The position numbers and the translations under genes are program-made. From Planctomycetota bacterium (GTDB lineage: Bacteria; Planctomycetota; GCA-002687715; DRQF01), in the NCBI GenBank assembly GCA_015485455.1, contig WFTN01000539.1, forward strand, positions 1 through 9,808: a stretch of DNA of 9,808 bases, read 5' to 3'. Positions 6,433 through 9,808 of this stretch are shown one piece after another. The notes under the pieces are model-generated. The model saw only the letters and a program-made list of their open reading frames with translations. It was not told the origin of the DNA and did not search any database. Every line of letters starts with the position of its first letter. Position 1 is the first letter of the stretch.

Positions 6433-7848
6433 TTGATATTTAGCACACTCGAATTCTGGATTTTCTTCTTGGGCGTCTTTTTCGCCTATCACCTCTTGGC
6501 GCATCGTGGGCAAAATGTCCTCCTTTTGATCGCGAGTTATGTCTTTTATGGGGCATGGGATTGGCGCTTCCTGGGGCTCATTTTCTTTTCGACCGTGGTG
6601 GACTACTTTGCTGCACTCTATGCGGCCCCCAAGGAAGGGAGGCGGCCGCGCAAACGTCACATGGCCCTAGGCCTGAGCGTTTTCGTGAATTTAGGCGTGC
6701 TGGCGGTCTTCAAGTATTTCGACTTCTTCCTCTTGTCGTTTGTCGATCTAATCGGAGCGGATCCTTCTGACGTTGACCATCTCTTGCTCAAAGTGGTCCT
6801 TCCTGTAGGGATTAGCTTCTACACTTTTCAAACGATGAGTTATACGTTGGATGTATATCGGGGAAAACTCGAGGCGACCAAGTCGTTCGCGGACTTAGCC
6901 CTCTATGTGGCGTTCTTTCCTCAATTGGTGGCCGGTCCTATTGAACGCGGTGCCCATTTGATGCCTCAAGTCATCAACAAAAGAACTCTCGATGTCACAC
7001 GCTTTCGATCTGCGGTTTGTTTGATCATTTGGGGTCTCTTCAAGAAAATTTGCATAGCGGACGTTCTGGCATATCCAGTCCAAGTCATTTTTGCTAGCCA
7101 AGACCCAACCGGCGGCGAGGTCTATTTCTCAACAGTGTGTTTTGCGATTCAGATTTTCTGTGACTTCTCAGGCTACACGGATATCGCCAGAGGCTTGGGG
7201 CGCCTTTTGGGCTTTGAGTTTATGTTGAATTTCAACTTGCCCTACTTCGCGAAGAGTCCGACGGATTTCTGGCGACGATGGCACATAAGTCTGTCTAGTT
7301 GGCTACGGGACTATCTGTATATCTCCCTTGGTGGCAACCGTAAGGGAGCGAAACGAACCTACTTCAACCTTATGGCAACTATGGTGCTGGGAGGGTTGTG
7401 GCATGGTGCTGGGGTGAATTTCATTCTCTGGGGAATTTATCATGGCTCTCTCTTGGCCATTCACAGATTCTTGACCAGGAATAATTCGCCGGGACCAGGG
7501 TCGGATTCCTTCCTCATGAGGGGATTGAAGATTTTTGGGATGTTTCAACTGACACTCTTCGGTTGGCTTCTATTCCGAGTCGAGAACATGGAGCAATTGA
7601 GCAAACTATTGTTTGCTTTAGGCACTCATTGGGACCATTGGGGAAGCGTGTGGATCCTTGTTCAGTACGCTCTTCCTGTGATGGTGGTGCTCTTGGCCAT
7701 GCAATTGTGGCAAGCCCGCAGCAATGACTTAGAGATCTTGGCCCATACCTCGTGGATACTGCGAGCTGTCATCCTTTCTCTTTGTCTCAGTTGTGTTCTT
7801 CTGCTCAATCGTGGGGGTGGCACCCCTTTTATCTATTTTCAGTTCTAA
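6433..7848 (+). CDS. MBOAT-family membrane O-acyltransferase (AlgI-like)
   Basis: The 471-residue product is a polytopic membrane protein of the membrane-bound O-acyltransferase family, AlgI/DltB/PatA branch, which passes acyl groups (usually acetyl) across the cytoplasmic membrane for modification of surface polysaccharides. Signature segments are PVGISFYTFQTMSYTLDVYR (residues 124-143), FCDFSGYTDIARGLGRLLGF (242-261), FWRRWHISLSSWLRDYLYI (279-297, with His284) and GGLWHGAGVNFILWG (320-334). His324 in the last corresponds to catalytic His322 of Pseudomonas AlgI. The N-terminus MIFSTLEFWIFF matches the usual MBOAT opening, which supports the TTG start; AAGAGG at 6421-6426 lies 6 bases upstream. 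The next gene, an SGNH-type protein, starts 16 bases after the stop. The acceptor glycan is unknown. Confidence 0.93.
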   Translation: MIFSTLEFWIFFLGVFFAYHLLAHRGQNVLLLIASYVFYGAWDWRFLGLIFFSTVVDYFAALYAAPKEGRRPRKRHMALGLSVFVNLGVLAVFKYFDFFLLSFVDLIGADPSDVDHLLLKVVLPVGISFYTFQTMSYTLDVYRGKLEATKSFADLALYVAFFPQLVAGPIERGAHLMPQVINKRTLDVTRFRSAVCLIIWGLFKKICIADVLAYPVQVIFASQDPTGGEVYFSTVCFAIQIFCDFSGYTDIARGLGRLLGFEFMLNFNLPYFAKSPTDFWRRWHISLSSWLRDYLYISLGGNRKGAKRTYFNLMATMVLGGLWHGAGVNFILWGIYHGSLLAIHRFLTRNNSPGPGSDSFLMRGLKIFGMFQLTLFGWLLFRVENMEQLSKLLFALGTHWDHWGSVWILVQYALPVMVVLLAMQLWQARSNDLEILAHTSWILRAVILSLCLSCVLLLNRGGGTPFIYFQF

Positions 7849-7864
7849 CCTGGGTGGAAGAGAC

Positions 7865-9049
7865 ATGTTTGAATTATCGCCCCTGTGGCCACAACTGAAA
7901 ACCCTACGTTGGAGGCGCTGGCTCGTCGTTGCCGCCATTTTTCTTTCTTCCCTTGAAGTTGTTTCTCGTTTGGCGCCCACGGTGGTTGGCAAGCACTTCG
8001 TTCATCAGCCCTATCTTTGTTCCAGCCAACCCAGTGCCCACGATCAATTCGTGACTTCCTCCACATCAAGATTCATCACCAATGGTAGGGGAGCCCGAGG
8101 CAGTATTTTTCATGATCAGCCTTTTCGAATCGCGATCTTGGGGTCGAGTACCTCTGCTGACTCTCTGCTGGATCAAGACGATACCTGGGCTGAGGTTTTG
8201 CGGGATCATCTTGGCAAAGAGCGAGTTCATGTGGACAACTATGCTGTTGATGGCAACAGCAACAAGGAGGTGGCTTTCTTTCTTAAGACTTTGAAAGAAA
8301 GCGGACCTCAGTATGACATGATGATCTTTATGTTGCATTGGGCGAAGTTGGAGAGTCGCGACACAGCACGTTTGGCTTTTCCTTTTTCTGGCCAATGGAG
8401 AACCCCCCAGAGCATGTTCGTGAGCCCAAGCTTGTTGAAGAGACGCCTTCTTCATCAGATCGCCTTAGAGCCCCATGTCAAGAAAAGCGGGCAGTGGCTT
8501 GTTGCACGACTCCAAAGTCTATTGAGACCAGAGTCGACAAGGGAGTCATCGTTTATTCATCCTGTCCCTTTGGCCACAAGTAACCGGAGAATCAGAAACT
8601 CAGGAAACATCCGCTTTCAAGATGTTCCGTCGAAACTTGGAAGTAAGAAGATCGAATTCATCAAGAAACGGGTGGGAGTCATCGTTGGTTTGGCTCAAGA
8701 TCTTTGTCGGAATGTTGTTATTCTGACCCAACCAGTGGCCTATGATGAGAGAGAGTTGCCAGGAGTTAGACGTCGGTGGTTTTCCCTCTATCCGGTCTCC
8801 ATGACTGAGCCGATCTACAAAAGCAATAAGAGTGTCGCAGAGCGGATGCGCAATGTGAATCGCCTGGCATCCCATGCTGCGAAAATGAGTGGGGCTTTGG
8901 TGATCGATTTAGATGCCTACATGCGTCCTAAGCTGCGGCAAAGGGAAGACCTGTTTATCGATAAGTGGCATTTTTCCAATGCGGGGGCGAGATTGGCCGG
9001 TGTTTTTCTAGCCCAACAGCTGTCATCTGAGATCCGAAGGAAGAGATAA
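7865..9049 (+). CDS. Membrane-anchored SGNH-hydrolase-like protein, probable acetyltransferase partner
   Basis: The 394-residue product has one N-terminal membrane segment (about residues 19-38) and an extracytoplasmic SGNH/GDSL-like domain. Block I is ILGSSTSADS with Ser95 as likely nucleophile. Block II is YAVDGNSN with Gly130. Block V is DKWHFSNAG with the Asp366-His369 pair. This resembles the AlgX/AlgJ type of protein, which receives acetyl groups exported by an MBOAT partner and places them on a polysaccharide. Its position 16 bases after the MBOAT gene supports that role, though esterase activity cannot be excluded. A GTG at 7793 would add 24 residues inside the preceding gene, but GGAAGAG at 7856-7862 right before the ATG at 7865 favours the start chosen here. 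No strong intrinsic terminator follows. Confidence 0.85.
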   Translation: MFELSPLWPQLKTLRWRRWLVVAAIFLSSLEVVSRLAPTVVGKHFVHQPYLCSSQPSAHDQFVTSSTSRFITNGRGARGSIFHDQPFRIAILGSSTSADSLLDQDDTWAEVLRDHLGKERVHVDNYAVDGNSNKEVAFFLKTLKESGPQYDMMIFMLHWAKLESRDTARLAFPFSGQWRTPQSMFVSPSLLKRRLLHQIALEPHVKKSGQWLVARLQSLLRPESTRESSFIHPVPLATSNRRIRNSGNIRFQDVPSKLGSKKIEFIKKRVGVIVGLAQDLCRNVVILTQPVAYDERELPGVRRRWFSLYPVSMTEPIYKSNKSVAERMRNVNRLASHAAKMSGALVIDLDAYMRPKLRQREDLFIDKWHFSNAGARLAGVFLAQQLSSEIRRKR

Positions 9050-9102
9050 CGCACACGTTTTTCGATATCAGGACATTGTTTTTGCTCTCTGGGCTTTCTT
9101 CC

Positions 9103-9133
9103 AACGGGGCTTCTCTCGCCCCACCGCCCCGTT
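9103..9133. repeat. GC-rich inverted repeat downstream of the SGNH gene
   Basis: AACGGGGC at 9103-9110 and GCCCCGTT at 9126-9133 are perfect 8-base inverted arms with a 15-base loop. The loop also holds GCCCC (9118-9122), which could instead pair with GGGGC (9106-9110), giving two alternative stems. It starts 53 bases after the SGNH stop and has no downstream T-tract, so it is at best a Rho-assisted or 3'-end-protecting hairpin. Confidence 0.5.
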
Positions 9134-9149
9134 ACATCGTGTATGGATA

Positions 9150-9180
9150 ACGAACACGAACCCAACCATTCGTGTGTCGT
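9150..9180. repeat. 11-bp hairpin with one bulged base
   Basis: ACGAACACGAA at 9150-9160 pairs with TTCGTGTGTCGT at 9169-9180, leaving only G9176 bulged and an 8-base loop. The sequence after it (GAGTTTGG) is not a T-tract, so intrinsic termination is unlikely. It could be an operator or a stabilising 3' hairpin of the SGNH message. Confidence 0.5.
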
Positions 9181-9234
9181 GAGTTTGGCATCGGTCCTTG
9201 GAGATGAAGACCTCAGCCCACGGGGGCTCTAAGT

Positions 9235-9302
9235 GTCTTATAACCCAATAGGTTAAGTGGCACATGAGTGCATCATTGAGGCACTTAGGAGGTTATAAAG
9301 AC
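9235..9302. repeat. Nested inverted-repeat element upstream of the sigma-54 promoter
   Basis: The outer arms are GTCTTATAACC (9235-9245) and GGTTATAAAGAC (9291-9302), an 11-bp match with one extra A. Inside them, TTAAGTG (9253-9259) pairs with CACTTAG (9282-9288). Inside those, GCAC (9260-9263) pairs with GTGC (9268-9271). A further CTAAGTG at 9229-9235 could compete for CACTTAG, and TAACC (9241-9245) could instead pair with GGTTA (9251-9255). The element is centred about 70 bases before the start point expected for the sigma-54 promoter, a position where activator-binding sites are found. It could also act as RNA if transcribed from further upstream. Confidence 0.5.
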
Positions 9303-9311
9303 GCACCGGAT

Positions 9312-9327
9312 TTGGCATGAAGATTGC
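9312..9327 (+). promoter_or_regulatory. Candidate sigma-54 (RpoN) promoter
   Basis: TTGGCATGAAGATTGC matches the -24/-12 consensus TTGGCACG-N4-TTGC at every fixed position but one (T for C). The invariant GG and GC doublets are separated by exactly 10 bases. Transcription would begin near 9338-9340, about 30 bases before the ATG of the Kelch gene at 9369, with the ribosome binding site in between. The fit, orientation and distance are all right. The presence of RpoN and an activator in this organism cannot be checked here. Confidence 0.6.
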
Positions 9328-9368
9328 GGCTTGAATCCTAAGCGTTCTGAATTGCACAAGGAAAACTC

Positions 9369-9808
9369 ATGCTGAACACCATTCGAATTGTATTTGCCCT
9401 CGCCACACTTTGTTACGCGTCGGTGAGCGCCCAAACTTGGCAACCCGAATCTCCTGTCCCAGCTACAGGCTCCAGGGCCCGAGCGGTCGCTGTGAAAGTG
9501 GGGGCGACTATTTTCTTGATGGGGGGCACCCCGTTAGACGCCAATGGCGATGCACCCGTCCACAAGCTTGTGGGCAGCAATTGGAGTACAACAACGCCCT
9601 TGGAAGGGAGTTTCTTGGACCACGGTGCGGCCATGGACTCTCTCGGTCGGGTGATTGTTATTGCTGGTTTGGCAGCCAATGGTGACCAGGGAGATAGTTA
9701 TGAGTGGACGGAGGCCGATGGCAATAATGGCGGGATCAACTCACGTTCAGGGGCTGCTCCAGACAGTCGTTTTGCCGTTGCGACGGACAGCTTGAATCGC
9801 ATTTACTC
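9369..9808 (+). CDS. Exported Kelch-type beta-propeller protein (3' end outside the window)
   Basis: The first 146 residues are visible and the frame stays open to the end of the window. Residues 1-21 form a signal peptide with a hydrophobic core (IVFALATLCYA) and a likely cleavage site ASVSA-QT, so the protein is exported. Two repeats of about 45-50 residues follow, each with a strand pair ending in a small-residue turn: AVAVKVGATIFLMGG (39-53) and GAAMDSLGRVIVIAG (86-100). A third begins at SRFAVATDSLNRIY (133-146). The hydrophobic strand, GG-like turn and later Trp (Trp72, Trp113) are typical of Kelch beta-propeller blades. The ligand is unknown. AAGGA at 9358-9362 sits 6 bases before the ATG, and a candidate sigma-54 promoter lies just upstream. 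Confidence 0.8.
   Translation, partial: MLNTIRIVFALATLCYASVSAQTWQPESPVPATGSRARAVAVKVGATIFLMGGTPLDANGDAPVHKLVGSNWSTTTPLEGSFLDHGAAMDSLGRVIVIAGLAANGDQGDSYEWTEADGNNGGINSRSGAAPDSRFAVATDSLNRIY

Larger units (their letters stand above)
9050..9368. other. Non-coding region rich in inverted repeats ahead of the Kelch gene
   Basis: These 319 bases hold no credible gene. From left to right they contain: a GC-rich inverted repeat (9103-9133), a second hairpin (9150-9180), a nested inverted-repeat element (9235-9302), a near-consensus sigma-54 promoter (9312-9327), and a ribosome binding site AAGGA (9358-9362) six bases before the next ATG. The first two could end transcription from the SGNH gene or serve as protein-binding sites, but neither has a T-tract. 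Confidence 0.7.

Noticed and set aside
6226..6660. A 144-codon - strand open frame across the intergenic region and MBOAT start
   Set aside because: It is antisense to the MBOAT N-terminus and has no recognisable domain or good start context.
7793..7864. GTG at 7793 as the start of the SGNH gene
   Set aside because: It would overlap the MBOAT gene by 56 bases and lacks a ribosome binding site, whereas the in-frame ATG at 7865 has GGAAGAG right before it and starts a normal membrane anchor.
9235..9302. Insertion sequence or CRISPR repeat
   Set aside because: There is no transposase, no target-site duplication and only one copy in the window. The nested stems suit a regulatory dyad or RNA fold better.

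Overview
The window is a bacterial chromosome segment of moderate GC. The best guess for the source is a member of the Planctomycetota. This rests mainly on the alpha subunit of RNA polymerase, which opens MRIRWRNLELP, a start I associate with planctomycete RpoA. The S4, S11 and L17 proteins do not contradict it. This is inference from memory of the families, not a search result.

Region 1 (about 50-3289) is the distal end of the large ribosomal-protein cluster, all on the + strand, in the order rpmJ, rpsM, rpsK, rpsD, rpoA, rplQ. It closes with a strong intrinsic terminator at 3253-3289. Gaps are short and most genes have a recognisable Shine-Dalgarno sequence. Two clear hairpins sit on either side of rpsD, one in the rpsK-rpsD gap and one just ahead of the rpoA ribosome binding site. 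S4, the rpsD product, is the autoregulator of this operon in some bacteria.

Region 2 (3356-5515) is a two-gene unit encoding a short-chain dehydrogenase and an FAD-linked oxidase. They resemble DprE2 and DprE1, which together epimerise decaprenyl-phosphoryl-ribose to decaprenyl-phosphoryl-arabinose in mycobacteria. The reading frames are separated only by TGA-ATC and lie in the same frame. The catalytic-site residues of DprE1 are kept, but the cysteine attacked by benzothiazinones is replaced by alanine.

Region 3 (5534-6148, - strand) is a small class I SAM-dependent methyltransferase-like gene, converging on the oxidase. A 284-base intergenic stretch then leads to region 4 (6433-9049, + strand): an AlgI-type MBOAT O-acyltransferase followed by a membrane-anchored SGNH-hydrolase-like protein. 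Such pairs O-acetylate extracytoplasmic polysaccharides. Regions 2-4 together look like a cell-surface glycan neighbourhood, although no glycosyltransferase or prenyltransferase is present here to complete a pathway.

Region 5 (9050-9808) begins with a 319-base non-coding stretch unusually rich in inverted repeats. It ends in a near-consensus sigma-54 promoter about 40 bases before an exported Kelch-type beta-propeller protein, which runs off the end of the window.
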